Shown: positions 26,404-35,779, counted from the stretch's first letter. The stretch is DNA of 64,000 nt from Virgibacillus proomii (GCF_900162615.1 NZ_FUFN01000010.1:2386519-2450518), one strand, 5' to 3'. Notes: generated by a model not told the origin, from the letters alone. Translations and numbers: made by a program.

Positions 26404-27183
26404 ATGAGCTTTGGATTTATCATCCTCATTTTTTTAATTGGTTTTATCGGTTCATTTATTTCAGGAATGGTGGGAATTGGTGGTTCTATCATTAAATACC
26501 CTATGTTATTATACATCCCCGCTTTACTTGGATTTGCAGCTTTTAGTGCACATGAAGTATCGGGTATCAGTGCCGTTCAAGTGTTCTTTGCTACCATTGG
26601 TGGTGTATGGGCATATCGTAAAGGTGGATATTTAAATAAAGAGCTTATCTTATATATGGGCGTTAGTATTTTAATCGGTGGACTCATTGGCGGATACGGG
26701 TCCAACCTACTTTCGGAAGCTGCCATTAATATTGTTTATGCTTTGTTGGCAACGATTGCCGTTATTATGATGTTTATGCCAAAAAGTAATGATAATCTAA
26801 CAGATCTAAAAGAAGTGACTTTTAATAAACCACTTGCAGCCGGCTTATCATTTATCGTAGGGATTGCAGCAGGTATTGTTGGTGCGGCAGGGGCATTTAT
26901 TCTTGTCCCGATTATGATTACCGTCTTAAAGATCCCAACACGTATGACAATTGCTAGTTCCCTTGCTATTACATTTATTTCTTCCATTGGTTCTACCATT
27001 GGCAAGATAGCTACAAATCAGGTATTGCTCGTTCCTGCAATCATCATGATTATTGCAAGCTTAATTGCTTCGCCACTCGGAGCAGCAGTGGGAAAACGAA
27101 TAAATACAAAGCTCCTCCAAGCATTACTTGCTCTTTTAATATTAGCTACTGCAATAAAAATCTGGTGGGACATTCTCGTTTAA
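26404..27183 (+). CDS. TauE/SafE family membrane transporter
   Basis: A 259-residue protein with about eight membrane segments. The two family repeats show as FISGMVGIGGSIIKYPMLL and AAGIVGAAGAFILVPIMI. TauE/SafE proteins export sulfite or related sulfur oxyanions, and in Staphylococcus a tauE gene belongs to the cst sulfide regulon. Here it follows the two-component system by 52 bases and probably exports sulfite or thiosulfate made by the persulfide dioxygenase. Confidence 0.88.
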   Translation: MSFGFIILIFLIGFIGSFISGMVGIGGSIIKYPMLLYIPALLGFAAFSAHEVSGISAVQVFFATIGGVWAYRKGGYLNKELILYMGVSILIGGLIGGYGSNLLSEAAINIVYALLATIAVIMMFMPKSNDNLTDLKEVTFNKPLAAGLSFIVGIAAGIVGAAGAFILVPIMITVLKIPTRMTIASSLAITFISSIGSTIGKIATNQVLLVPAIIMIIASLIASPLGAAVGKRINTKLLQALLALLILATAIKIWWDILV

Positions 27184-27294
27184 TGATTAAAATGCCTTTT
27201 GAGAATAACTTTTTGTTAGAAGCACGAATGCATAAGCTAGACGAAATTGCCTTTCAGAAAAAAGCTAGGTAGAAACAGATATGTTTGATGTAAA

Positions 27295-27331
27295 AAAGCT
27301 GCCCACTACATTCTTTCAATTGGGCAGCTTT
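27295..27331 (+). terminator. Terminator after the TauE-type gene
   Basis: AAAGCTGCCCA pairs with TGGGCAGCTTT. It lies about 110 bases after the stop; the bases between and up to 27515 hold nothing recognisable. Confidence 0.65.
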
Positions 27332-27518
27332 ATCAATGAATTTAAAATTTTGTCACTACATCCATTGCATAATGAGAATGACAATCGCCGTTAGTAACAA
27401 GCCATAATGACCAGGACAAAAAGAAACGAGGTGTTTCGTCTGTTTATCTTGGGGTAATTCCGATAAAGAGCAACTCTTACAAGATATGATGTTATTCTTA
27501 AATATCTTCTTCAAGTGC

Positions 27519-27755
27519 TTATCCTTTTAAAGCTTGCTGCACCCTGTTTGGGTCAAAGCCAATGATCCATTTTCCATTAATTTTTGTTTGTGGGACCCCC
27601 ATTTGCCCTGTTGTCTCAACTAAACGTTTGGCAGCTTGTTGATCTGTTTCAATATTAATCGTCTTATAAGGGATATTATTTTCTTTTAAATAATTTGTCA
27701 TCATCGTACAAAATGGACATGTTGATGTTACATATACTTCAGCCGTAGCCATCAT
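27519..27755 (-). CDS. Glutaredoxin-like protein with CPFC active site
   Basis: A 78-residue thioredoxin-fold protein with STCPFCTMMTNYL (Cys-Pro-Phe-Cys), the cis-proline region GVPQTKINGKW and a GFDPNRVQQAL helix. It reduces small disulfides or persulfides in the cytoplasm. The ATG behind GGAGAG is chosen; the frame extends 12 codons upstream through the operator region. A CstR/CsoR-type palindrome lies 40 bases before the start, tying it to the sulfide response. Confidence 0.87.
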   Translation of the reverse strand: MMATAEVYVTSTCPFCTMMTNYLKENNIPYKTINIETDQQAAKRLVETTGQMGVPQTKINGKWIIGFDPNRVQQALKG

Positions 27756-27794
27756 ATTATTTCTCTCCTTTTCGTATTCATTCAACCTCATTAT

Positions 27795-27810
27795 ATACCC
27801 CTATAGGTAT
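27795..27810. promoter_or_regulatory. CstR/CsoR-like operator before the glutaredoxin gene
   Basis: ATACCCCTATAGGTAT is a near-palindrome of the kind bound by CsoR-family repressors. Persulfide-responsive CstR uses similar TACC...GGTA sites. No csoR/cstR gene is present in the window. Confidence 0.6.
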
Positions 27811-27982
27811 AATATCAAGAAGATTGCTCTAAGATCTCAAACAGGTAGTTATCCCTTTGAACACGCTTTAAAACATTATTTTCTTTCATTAAAACATCGT
27901 TAAAATTACGAATTTAGGTAAAAAGCCCAGTCATTTTATTATTAGGTGAATATCCATATCCTAAACGCGGATAGGAGGTTAA

Positions 27983-28330
27983 ATGATGGATTATTTACAA
28001 TATCAAGATGTAAATCATAACGAATTAGCGAACAATGAATCATACCATGATGATTTAGCTACAAATGAAATGTCAAATGACGAGAGGATTATTCGACCTT
28101 GGGGATTTGGCAGACCATTTTTTGGCTTCGGTAGGCCGTTTTTTGGATTTGGCAGACCTTTTTTCTGGGGGAGGCCATTTTTTGGTGGTCCGTTTTTAGG
28201 GGGCTTAGCTGGCGGTTTGCTAGGTGCTTCTCTCGTTAGTCCATATTATGGATATGGTCCCGGATACTACGGATACGGACCAGGTTATTATGGAGCTCCG
28301 GGCTACTACGGACCGGGTTATTATGGCTAA
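27983..28330 (+). CDS. Gly/Phe/Tyr-rich repeat protein, spore-coat-like
   Basis: A 115-residue protein with an acidic, Asn-rich head (residues 1-37), then five degenerate GRPFFGF-type repeats, a hydrophobic GGLAGGLLGASLV stretch and a GYGPGYYG repeat tail. Such composition is typical of structural spore-coat or surface proteins in Bacillaceae, some of which cross-link through tyrosines. No enzymatic domain. AGGAGG lies directly in front of two possible ATG codons. Identity is by composition only. Confidence 0.75.
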   Translation: MMDYLQYQDVNHNELANNESYHDDLATNEMSNDERIIRPWGFGRPFFGFGRPFFGFGRPFFWGRPFFGGPFLGGLAGGLLGASLVSPYYGYGPGYYGYGPGYYGAPGYYGPGYYG

Positions 28331-28417
28331 TGTTTTTGAAGAGAATGAAAGTAGATACTACATTCTTCCTTCAAAATACTGCTTCCATCTATCAAACTTT
28401 TTACGTTAACAAATGAT

Positions 28418-28450
28418 AGGGAATGATTTATGAGCTATTCCCTGCTTTCT
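28418..28450 (+). terminator. Weak terminator
   Basis: AGGGAAT pairs with ATTCCCT, followed by a T-containing tract, 88 bases after the repeat protein. From 28451 to 28715 no feature is seen. Confidence 0.4.
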
Positions 28451-28733
28451 TTATGTTTATCTAAATTAAAGTGAACAAAAGCACAAGTGTAACTAAAAAA
28501 CTAAAAGTTGTGGAGATTATATAAGAAAAAACATTGGCTTGTGCTGTTCCACTTATATCTTATGCATTTTTCTTATTACAATCATCTCACCGAATTTGAC
28601 ACCGCCACTAAGCACATAGGCTACTTGCAGCACCTTACAAAATAGTTAATCTAAAAAATAATGAAAAGCACAAATAATAGGTGATTGTCATATCATAAAA
28701 TAATAAACCAAATTTAACAGAAGGTGGTAAAAC

Positions 28734-28952
28734 ATGTCTTCCGTTGTAGGGCCAGTAAAAGTAGTACGTGTAGGACCTGGTTCACTTGTAAATGTCGGTG
28801 ATATCTATAGCTTGTCACCATCCGACACTAGTAAATCAAACGCTGGTGCTGGAGCATTAAATACGGGCGATTCCATTAGTGTAAGTAGTCGCTCCAGCTC
28901 TACTAACCATTATGATCCTGATTTAGGCGATCAACCCAAATTTAAAGCTTAA
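28734..28952 (+). CDS. GerPF/GerPA family spore germination protein
   Basis: A 72-residue protein with the family pattern: SSVVGPVKVVRVGPGSLVNV, GDIYSLSPSDTSKS, a Gly/Ala/Asn-rich middle (AGAGALNTGDSISV) and NHYDPDLGDQ. GerP proteins are made late in sporulation in the mother cell and affect coat permeability to germinants. Here it stands alone, not in a gerPABCDEF operon, as for the orphan homologues of Bacillus. GAAGGTGG precedes the ATG. Confidence 0.85.
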   Translation: MSSVVGPVKVVRVGPGSLVNVGDIYSLSPSDTSKSNAGAGALNTGDSISVSSRSSSTNHYDPDLGDQPKFKA

Positions 28953-29011
28953 ATATAAATATACATGTACCTATGCATCATCATTCCCTGCCCATACGTT
29001 AAAAAACACTC

Positions 29012-29098
29012 GGTGTAAACAAAATAAATTTACTTATTATAATGAAAATCAATTCATACAAGGAATCTATAAGTAATTTACACCAAGATTTTTTAAAA
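29012..29098 (+). terminator. Long hairpin after the GerPF-like gene
   Basis: GGTGTAAA and AAATTTACTTAT on the left pair with ATAAGTAATTTACACC on the right. A T run follows (GATTTTTT). Confidence 0.55.
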
Positions 29099-29199
29099 AT
29101 ATTTTTAACGACGAATTTAAATTCTAAATAAAGTGAAAACTTCATTCTGTAAGCAATTTTCCTTTATCACACCTAAGGTTAAGAATTAGATCAAAGGTT

Positions 29200-29405
29200 A
29201 TCATCTCCAGCGTCCTTAAAAGTCGCGATGTTGTCGCAGTCGTAGCTTTTCTTGTCCTTGGAAAACCGCGAAGTTCGCTGTCGTGGTTTTTCTTGTCTTG
29301 TCGACCGGCTTGAATCGGGTATTTAGATACCGTTAACTTCTACTTTGACTTCTTCGTTTTCTTAATAACTTTTAAAGCGAGAGTCTTATGGTACCTTACA
29401 TACAG
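29200..29405. repeat. Dispersed repeat, full copy B
   Basis: Two tandem core units (GTCCTTAAAAGTCGCGATG and GTCCTTGGAAAACCGCGAAG, each followed by GTCGTRG and a TTTTCTTGTC end) precede the large hairpin. In the hairpin GTATTTAGATACC pairs with GGTACCTTACATAC. The loop again carries ACTTCTTCGT. Confidence 0.75.
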
Positions 29406-29440
29406 AATAAATCTCTCTAACTAAGGAATTCAAAAACCGA

Positions 29441-29764
29441 TTAAAAATATTCGTTCTGCATTCCTTGTTTGCGAACGATCGTTTGATTATATGCATGGGT
29501 TTTTACAATAAAACGTAAAGTTTCATTTAAAAAATCTACTGCTTCAGCTATATACGGTCCTTTATTTAACATAATACAATCAAATGAGCTTCCCATTTCA
29601 ATATCAGCCAATTCAGCACGGGAGTTTTTTATTATTTGTCTAGAATAAAGCGATCTCTTTCCCTCCTCTTTTTTGCACTTTGAAAGTCTATCCATAAAGG
29701 CAATCAGCCGGCCTTTATTTTTATGCATAATATGCTTTTTTCTGTATATTATGCAACTGACCAT
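29441..29764 (-). CDS. Hypothetical protein
   Basis: An open frame of 107 codons; a shorter version starts at the Met of MHKNKGRLIAFMDRLSK. The protein is basic at the N-terminus and has no recognised motif (EMGSSFDCIMLNKGP and AEAVDFLNETLRFIVKTH in the middle). AAAGG precedes the first ATG. It sits next to a repeat element and may not be expressed. Confidence 0.35.
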   Translation of the reverse strand: MVSCIIYRKKHIMHKNKGRLIAFMDRLSKCKKEEGKRSLYSRQIIKNSRAELADIEMGSSFDCIMLNKGPYIAEAVDFLNETLRFIVKTHAYNQTIVRKQGMQNEYF

Positions 29765-29852
29765 TTTATCAAAACCTTTTCGTTGAGAGTTAACTTATTT
29801 CATCTGACAAACCAAATAGAAGCTAAGTCTGATAGATAATCAGTTGTATTTA

Positions 29853-29867
29853 TTATAATTATTATTA
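29853..29867. promoter_or_regulatory. PerR box before dps
   Basis: TTATAATTATTATTA matches the PerR consensus TTATAATNATTATAA at all but one defined position. It ends one base before the -35 of the dps promoter. Confidence 0.65.
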
Positions 29868-29868
29868 T

Positions 29869-29897
29869 TTGATAATATTATAATTTAAGTGTATAAT
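29869..29897 (+). promoter_or_regulatory. SigA promoter of dps
   Basis: TTGATA (29869-29874), a 17-base spacer and TATAAT (29892-29897); the ATG follows 40 bases later behind AAGGAGTG. Confidence 0.7.
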
Positions 29898-29936
29898 ATA
29901 AATTGAAATAAAATAAATTACAAGGAGTGCGAATAG

Positions 29937-30377
29937 ATGAATCAACAATTAATCGATGCACTTAACAAACAACTTGCCAATTGGAATGTACTTTATACAA
30001 AGCTTCATCATTATCACTGGTATGTAAAAGGGCCGGAATTTTTTACACTGCATGAAAAGTTTGAAGAATATTATAACGAAGCAGCAGATTACATTGATGA
30101 AATCGCTGAACGAATTTTAACCATTCAAGGAAAACCGCTTGCTACTTTAAAGGAATATATGGAAGTAGCGACTATTGAAGAAGCGATCGGAAAAGAATCC
30201 GCCAATGAGATGGTGGATCAAATAGCTAAAGATTTTCAAAAAATTGTTGATGACTCCAAGGAGATTATTGAAGCAGCAGAGGATTTACTAGATCAGCCTA
30301 CAAGTGATCTATTTATCGGCATAAAAACTTCATTGGAACAGCATATATGGATGCTAAATGCATTCAATGCAAAATAA
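29937..30377 (+). CDS. Dps family ferritin-like DNA-protection protein
   Basis: A 146-residue four-helix Dps/MrgA-type miniferritin that oxidises and stores iron and thereby limits hydroxyl-radical damage. The ferroxidase region is visible: LHHYHWYVKGPEFFTLHEKF (His ligands in helix A) and NEAADYIDEIAERIL (Asp/Glu ligands of helix B). The PerR-like box and consensus promoter upstream fit peroxide-inducible expression. A decayed duplicate of its middle lies at 30.5 kb. Confidence 0.93.
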   Translation: MNQQLIDALNKQLANWNVLYTKLHHYHWYVKGPEFFTLHEKFEEYYNEAADYIDEIAERILTIQGKPLATLKEYMEVATIEEAIGKESANEMVDQIAKDFQKIVDDSKEIIEAAEDLLDQPTSDLFIGIKTSLEQHIWMLNAFNAK

Positions 30378-30387
30378 GGATACTTCC

Positions 30388-30424
30388 CATCCATGAGGGA
30401 CGACCGTCCGTCCCCATGGATGGA
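30388..30424 (+). terminator. Strong hairpin after dps
   Basis: CCATCCATG and GGGACG on the left pair with CGTCCC and CATGGATGG on the right. No T run, but it lies 11 bases after the stop codon. Confidence 0.65.
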
Positions 30425-30515
30425 GCTGATTGAATAAAAGATGAAAACATTTGTGGCACTTCCATGATTAACTTTAAAAAGTATGTTAGCAGTTTTTATA
30501 GATTATCCTTTTCAA

Positions 30516-30735
30516 ATATAAATACAAGAAAAACCGCTTGCTTGCCATTTTAAAAGAATATATAGAAGTAGCTACTATGGAAGAAGCGCGCGGAAAGGAT
30601 CAGCCAATGTAATAGCGGATCACTTAGCTAAAGATTTCCAGAAACGGTTGATGGCTACAAGGATTTGTTTAAAACAGCAGAGGATTTATTAGATCAACCT
30701 AACTAACAATTTATTTATTAGAATAGAGAAAAAAT
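30516..30735 (+). pseudogene. Remnant of a second dps gene
   Basis: The DNA aligns base for base with the second half of the intact dps: ACCGCTTGCT, AAAGAATATATAGAAGTAGC, GAAGAAGCG, AGCTAAAGATTTCCAGAAA, GCAGAGGATTTATTAGATCA. It has single-base gaps, stop codons and no N-terminal half. It is a partial tandem duplicate that has decayed. Confidence 0.85.
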
Positions 30736-30764
30736 TGTATCAGTAGTGCTTTTTCTTCATCCCC

Positions 30765-31023
30765 TCAGATAGAAATAGAGCAAAGACTAAAAACTCGAAC
30801 GTCCTTGAAAAAGAACCTCTTTTTCTGCGGATGATTAAGAGGTCTTCCTTATTTTGGAAAATAAGAGCGCCTTTCTGAGTGCGAAGTATTGCTGTCGTGG
30901 CTTTTTCTTGTCCTGTTACCCCAAACGAATCGGGTAGTTAGGTGTCGCTATATTCCGGCTAGACTCCTTATATACTCTATAACTTCCTAAAATGGTGAGC
31001 TTACGTAACTTAGATCTGGGGTA
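30765..31023. repeat. Dispersed repeat, copy C
   Basis: Shares CAGATAGAAATAGAGC, GTCCTTGAAAAA, GCGAAGTATTGCTGTCGTGG and TTTTCTTGTCCTG with the other copies, then a decayed version of the large hairpin starting GAATCGGGTAGTTAGGTG. An extra internal segment sits between core halves. Confidence 0.7.
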
Positions 31024-31068
31024 AATCAGTTTTTAGTGCTTGTTTTTGTTTTAAATATCAACAGTTGT

Positions 31069-32010
31069 TCAGTTATCTTTTGAATGACGACTACCTATTT
31101 GAAATTGATTAGCATGTTCAAACATATATTTTACTGTAAGAGGGTCTTGACCTGTAAGTTTCTTAAAGTCATCCGTAAATACATCCATTTTTCCCAAACG
31201 AATAGCTTGAGCAAAAGTGACCATGCCTTCTGATGAAAATGGTGCCTCGGAGTCTTCTTTAAATTCACCATCAGTTGTTCTAGGAACTCCCATTGCATCA
31301 AAGATAGCATAATTTTCTTCATCCGTAATTTCTTCATAGGTTACATGGTTACCCGTAACTCTATTTCCAATTGTTATAAACTCAGAAATGGTCATCCGTT
31401 CCGGTCCATTAATATTTAAAATAGCTTCTTGATACTCGTTAGATGCTATCGAAAATGCAACAGCTTTAGCACAATCTTCACGTGAAATATATGCCATTTT
31501 TCCATCACCTTGGCTATTTTTTAGTACCCCATCACCCTTAACATAAGTGAAGTAATTTGTAATCATTGCTTCGGCATATTGAGAATTACGAAGAAAAATA
31601 TAATCTAAACCGATACGTTTAATATATTCTTCCGTATAAATATGATCAATTTTTTCAATACTCGGATTTGATTCATCCGCTGCATTAACTAATGATGTAT
31701 AAATGATTTGTTTTACGCCAGCTTTCTTAGCAGCGTCTATAACGTTTTTATGTGCACGTTGACGTTTCAATCCAACAAAAGGCATAGATATTAAAGCAAG
31801 TTTATCCGCACCAGTAAAAGCATCTACTAGACCATCCATTTTATTAAAATTGGTCACATGTGTTTCAATACCTTGTTCTTCATACTTTTTTAAAGCTGTA
31901 GGATTATAACTACAAAAAATAATTTTATCTTTATCAACCAATTCTAATAAATAGTCAGCTGCTTGCTTACCTAAATTTCCATCAATACCAGTCAATAATA
32001 ATTTCCCCAT
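31069..32010 (-). CDS. NmrA-like NAD(P)-binding oxidoreductase
   Basis: A 313-residue atypical short-chain dehydrogenase of the NmrA/QorB type. The dinucleotide-binding motif LLLTGIDGNLGKQAADYLL is at the N-terminus, followed by VIDAAKKAGVKQIIYTSLVN and DYIFLRNSQYAEA. Such proteins are quinone reductases or NAD(P)H redox sensors; which applies is not clear. Chosen ATG lies 11 bases after AAAGGAG. The LysR gene is upstream on the same strand, 84 bases away. Confidence 0.85.
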   Translation of the reverse strand: MGKLLLTGIDGNLGKQAADYLLELVDKDKIIFCSYNPTALKKYEEQGIETHVTNFNKMDGLVDAFTGADKLALISMPFVGLKRQRAHKNVIDAAKKAGVKQIIYTSLVNAADESNPSIEKIDHIYTEEYIKRIGLDYIFLRNSQYAEAMITNYFTYVKGDGVLKNSQGDGKMAYISREDCAKAVAFSIASNEYQEAILNINGPERMTISEFITIGNRVTGNHVTYEEITDEENYAIFDAMGVPRTTDGEFKEDSEAPFSSEGMVTFAQAIRLGKMDVFTDDFKKLTGQDPLTVKYMFEHANQFQIGSRHSKDN

Positions 32011-32094
32011 AATTTCTAGCACTCCTTTTGAAAGTATCTATAACTAAACATTAAGTGAAACACTGAACAAATTCAAATACAAAAAACTTATAAC

Positions 32095-32988
32095 CTATTG
32101 GGGAAACGAATCTTGTATTTGACGAAGAAATCGTTGTAATGATGGATTCGGATTATCTTTTAAATAGCCTATTTCTATGTTAAATGTATGATGTGAATCT
32201 TTTAATGGGATTAATCGAACCTCATCTTTTGGATATGCAAGGCTATAATTGTCTGGTAAAAATCCAATCAAATTCTCGGTTACTATATAAAATAACTCTG
32301 TTTCGACATCATCCACCATTTGCAGTATATTCGGCTCATAACCATCCTTTATCGCATTTTGAATCATTAAATAATAAGAGGTTCCAATCGCAGTTGAATT
32401 CAGCATGATAAGTGGATATTTATATAGTTCTTCTTTTGAGATAGTCTTATTATGAAAAAGGGTGTGTTGATTACCCACAACCGCACAATATCTTCCTCTA
32501 TATAATGTATGTGTTAAAATATCCTCTTTTTCTTTAAATTCTGAATCAACAGCAATTGCAGCATCATATATCCCTTTTCTTAGAAATTCTGAAATATCCT
32601 TTAACAATACTTTATTTAATTTTAGGTTAATCGTTGGATTCAGCTCCTTAAACGAAGTAATAAAACGTAATAAAACTTGAATATCCGTCAAGGCCGAATA
32701 TTCTATAGACAATAGTTGAGTATGACATTGCTGATAATTCTTCATCTGAGCTTGCATATGATTATATTGCTTCCAGAGCACAATCGCCTCTTCATAAAAA
32801 ATCGAGCCAGCTTGTGTTGGTTCAATAGGAATTTGTTTTCTGTCAATCAATTGCATGTCAAACTCTTTTTCAAGTGAAGCAACTTGTTGGCTAATGGTAG
32901 TCTGAGATACATAATTCTTCTTTGCTGTTTCGGTAAAACTCCTACATTCAACTAAATCAATAAAATATTTAATTTTTTCAATATTCAT
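32095..32988 (-). CDS. LysR family transcriptional regulator
   Basis: A 297-residue LysR regulator: N-terminal winged helix (YFIDLVECRSFTETAKKNYV, SQTTISQQVASLEKEF) and a periplasmic-binding-like effector domain (about 90-297). It precedes the NmrA-like oxidoreductase in the same direction and may regulate it, an arrangement that differs from the usual divergent one. The ligand is unknown. Confidence 0.92.
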   Translation of the reverse strand: MNIEKIKYFIDLVECRSFTETAKKNYVSQTTISQQVASLEKEFDMQLIDRKQIPIEPTQAGSIFYEEAIVLWKQYNHMQAQMKNYQQCHTQLLSIEYSALTDIQVLLRFITSFKELNPTINLKLNKVLLKDISEFLRKGIYDAAIAVDSEFKEKEDILTHTLYRGRYCAVVGNQHTLFHNKTISKEELYKYPLIMLNSTAIGTSYYLMIQNAIKDGYEPNILQMVDDVETELFYIVTENLIGFLPDNYSLAYPKDEVRLIPLKDSHHTFNIEIGYLKDNPNPSLQRFLRQIQDSFPQ

Positions 32989-33712
32989 CTTACAAACCTC
33001 ATTTAATATGTTTTGTAATAATATAACCTGATGTGGGACTAAATTTTTGTATCTTTTTTTACGAAACTAGATTTTGCAGTTTATTTACTGCCACTGCATG
33101 TTATGAAAAATGTTTACTAATAATACGGTTGATTCTTATATATAAAAATCACATGATAGCTTCACATATGAACTAATGAATTGTGTTGCCTCAGGTTATA
33201 TTTTACCACTTTCCCATGAAAAAACCGTTTTGTAAAAGTTTACTTAGGTATCCTACTATGATTTTATACGGTTCTGATAGAAGCTATTTTTATTAATAAC
33301 GCCATTAAAATCTTAGAACAATTTTCATCCTTAAACCTACTCCTCTTAGGTCATTGGTTTAAAAAGATCTATCCTGGACAAACTAAAAAAATACCCATCC
33401 CCCATCTTATGTATAAGCCACTCACCAAAGAGGGGGCTTATGATATTTAATACATAATTTCTGACAAAGTAAATTTATTTAGATTAATAAGGTGGTTCCA
33501 TGTCTGAATTTGTTTGTACGTGCCACCATATTTAACAGCCAGTTCACTGACCGAAACAACGGATGTATGGTTGCACTTGATTTTTTAACAGGAGAATCTG
33601 TTAACTTTATCTTCTTCCCTACAAATATTTTAATTGGATTCTTCATTTGGTTGATCTTAGCTACCATTGTTCCGTAACGTTTTGAATCACACTCACATCA
33701 TAACAAAGGTGA
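32989..33712. other. Gene-poor gap with possible remnant
   Basis: The minus strand from 33667 to 33479 reads an unusually protein-like stretch (AKINQMKNPIKIFVGKKIKL and SATIHPLFRSVNWLLNMVAR) with no ribosome binding site. The family was not recognised; it may be a remnant. An ATAAGCC/GGGCTTAT inverted pair lies near 33411-33438. Nothing else is supported. Confidence 0.3.
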
Positions 33713-34975
33713 TTACATTTTTCTCTTCACGCTTTTAAGAATTACTTTACTCTGAGGGATACTAGGCATTCTTACCAAACTATAGCTTAAGTCCTGATTA
33801 GGCACATCATAATTCATTCGTTTAGCCAGATAATCCAGGCTCACTTTCATTACTTCGATAGTCACCCATTCTCCAGCACAACGGTGTCCCATAAAATACC
33901 CGCCACCACCCTGTGGAATAAAATCAAATGGGTTGGTCTCTCTTTTGGCAAAACGATTGGGCTGAAATTTTTCCGGATTTTCCCATATTTCAGCATCGTG
34001 ATTAGTACCATAAAGGTCAAGCAAAGTTAATGTATCTTTTTCAAATTTATAGCCATTCCATGTAAAATCATTTTTTACCCGTGCTGCAACAAATGGGAAA
34101 AATGGATAAAATCTACGTACTTCCTGCACAAACATATCAGCGTAGTTTTCCTCATTCTCGGAGATCAGTTTCTTTCTTTCCTCTGGATAATGATGTATTG
34201 CCAATGCTAGAAAGTTAATGTATATTGCAATGGCAACGATTGGTCGCAAAATATTAAGCACTTCAACAGCAGCAATATTAGCATCAAGAAGATTTCCCGC
34301 TATATCACGATGCCAAGAAAATGTATGTAACGCAGTATGTTCCGGAATCTTTACATTTCCATTACGAACCTTATTTATAAGTTCAGCTGCCCACTTTTCT
34401 ACGCGATTCCGTGAATTCCTTCCTCGCCAATGGTTTGGTCCAATGGCAGCTGGCGACTCAAACATTGCCCCTAAATCTTGTGCTAATTCTTTTACTTCAT
34501 TTTCCTGAACAGGTACACCAGCCCACTCACATGCAATCTTGCACAACATTTCCCTTACTTCATTATAAAGAATCACCTCATCCATCTGCTCCCAATTACC
34601 CATAGCTATTTCCCATTGTCTTTTAGCAATATCAATGAGATTATCAAGTCTTGAAGAAGACATGATGGACATAAACATTTCCTTACGTTGTTTGTGATCA
34701 TTTCCATCTAACATTTGTACACCATTTTTGCCGAACAATGTTTGTACTGCTCGATTTGGAGCCGCACCTTTTCTCTTAAACTTCTCCGCATCATAGAAAA
34801 TTTTTGCAGCTTCTTTTCCTCCCATGCAGATCGCTTTCTTTCCAAGTAACCTGGTTGCAAAGATATCAGAATTAAAACTTTTACGTCTGTTTAAAATATA
34901 CATATATCCTTCTCTAATCAAGCTTAAAGTATTATCTACCCCTTCTTCCAGAGGTATTTCTCTAATATTTTCCAT
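33713..34975 (-). CDS. CYP152-type cytochrome P450 peroxygenase
   Basis: A 420-residue P450 of the CYP152 group (Bacillus P450-BSbeta/CypC type), which hydroxylates fatty acids at the alpha or beta carbon with hydrogen peroxide and without a reductase. Seen: the heme loop PQGGGGYFMGHRCAGEW with Cys366, and the substrate-carboxylate Arg244-Pro245 in LNILRPIVAIA in place of the usual I-helix acid/Thr pair. This substitution is the family hallmark. GGAGATGA precedes the ATG. Stands as a single gene. Confidence 0.93.
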   Translation of the reverse strand: MENIREIPLEEGVDNTLSLIREGYMYILNRRKSFNSDIFATRLLGKKAICMGGKEAAKIFYDAEKFKRKGAAPNRAVQTLFGKNGVQMLDGNDHKQRKEMFMSIMSSSRLDNLIDIAKRQWEIAMGNWEQMDEVILYNEVREMLCKIACEWAGVPVQENEVKELAQDLGAMFESPAAIGPNHWRGRNSRNRVEKWAAELINKVRNGNVKIPEHTALHTFSWHRDIAGNLLDANIAAVEVLNILRPIVAIAIYINFLALAIHHYPEERKKLISENEENYADMFVQEVRRFYPFFPFVAARVKNDFTWNGYKFEKDTLTLLDLYGTNHDAEIWENPEKFQPNRFAKRETNPFDFIPQGGGGYFMGHRCAGEWVTIEVMKVSLDYLAKRMNYDVPNQDLSYSLVRMPSIPQSKVILKSVKRKM

Positions 34976-35505
34976 CAGATCATCTCCGCTTTCTATTCAT
35001 AACAGTCTTATTGTTTGTGAATAATTTATTTTTATGCTGCAAATCGATACGGATTTCAGCATAAAAACCATTCTTTTAAAGCATTCGATTGGTTTAATAT
35101 AAAAACACCCATCAATTCTTCTTAGCAAAGATTATGGATGTACATTATTGCATTATGAAATAATAAATAGTTCGTTCATAAAATCTATCAGCAGGATTTG
35201 CTCTAAAAAAGGAAAATAAAATTAACTGATATACGGAACCAGTTCAAAAAAACTGTATAACTTTTCATTTGTTACCACCCTCATATGTCGCGATCATTTA
35301 AAATCAGATCGTAGAGGGAGTGAATGCCTGACTATTTAACAATATCACAAATTAGCTTTTGTCTATTTCTCCCGAAAAGCGGTGCTAAAATCTGATTCCT
35401 TCCTCTCTTACATATTATATTAAAGATAAAACAATGGATCGAAGAAAAAGAATTCATCATAATTTCTTATGATTATCGTTTCATGGATAAATGCAGGTAA
35501 TTTTA
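34976..35505. other. Gap upstream of the P450 gene
   Basis: About 530 bases with no convincing frame. No operator could be recognised. Confidence 0.35.
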
Positions 35506-35509
35506 ATTA

Positions 35510-35779
35510 TCATTGAAAAGGTATACATAAAAATTCAATTGCACGCTTTACATATTTTGCAATAGTAAACAAAACAAATGCAACAACTAGCATTACTGGG
35601 ATACTTAGAAACCGAGGAATTGGCGTATTTGGCATAAATGTCATTTCAATTTGATCTACACCCATTGTACGCAAAATACTACCACCTAAACCAAAAATTG
35701 CAGTTCCTATTAAGCTTACATATAACACAACCAACACAAATAAACCAAGTGCAGCAAAAAAACGATAGACCCAAATCAT
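35510..35779 (-). CDS. Small membrane protein, bactofilin partner
   Basis: An 89-residue protein with two or more hydrophobic segments (FAALGLFVLVVLYVSLIGTA; FLSIPVMLVVAFVLFTIAKY) and a polar middle. Its ATG overlaps the bactofilin stop by four bases, so expression is coupled. It may anchor the cytoskeletal polymer to the membrane; this is inference from context. Confidence 0.6.
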   Translation of the reverse strand: MIWVYRFFAALGLFVLVVLYVSLIGTAIFGLGGSILRTMGVDQIEMTFMPNTPIPRFLSIPVMLVVAFVLFTIAKYVKRAIEFLCIPFQ

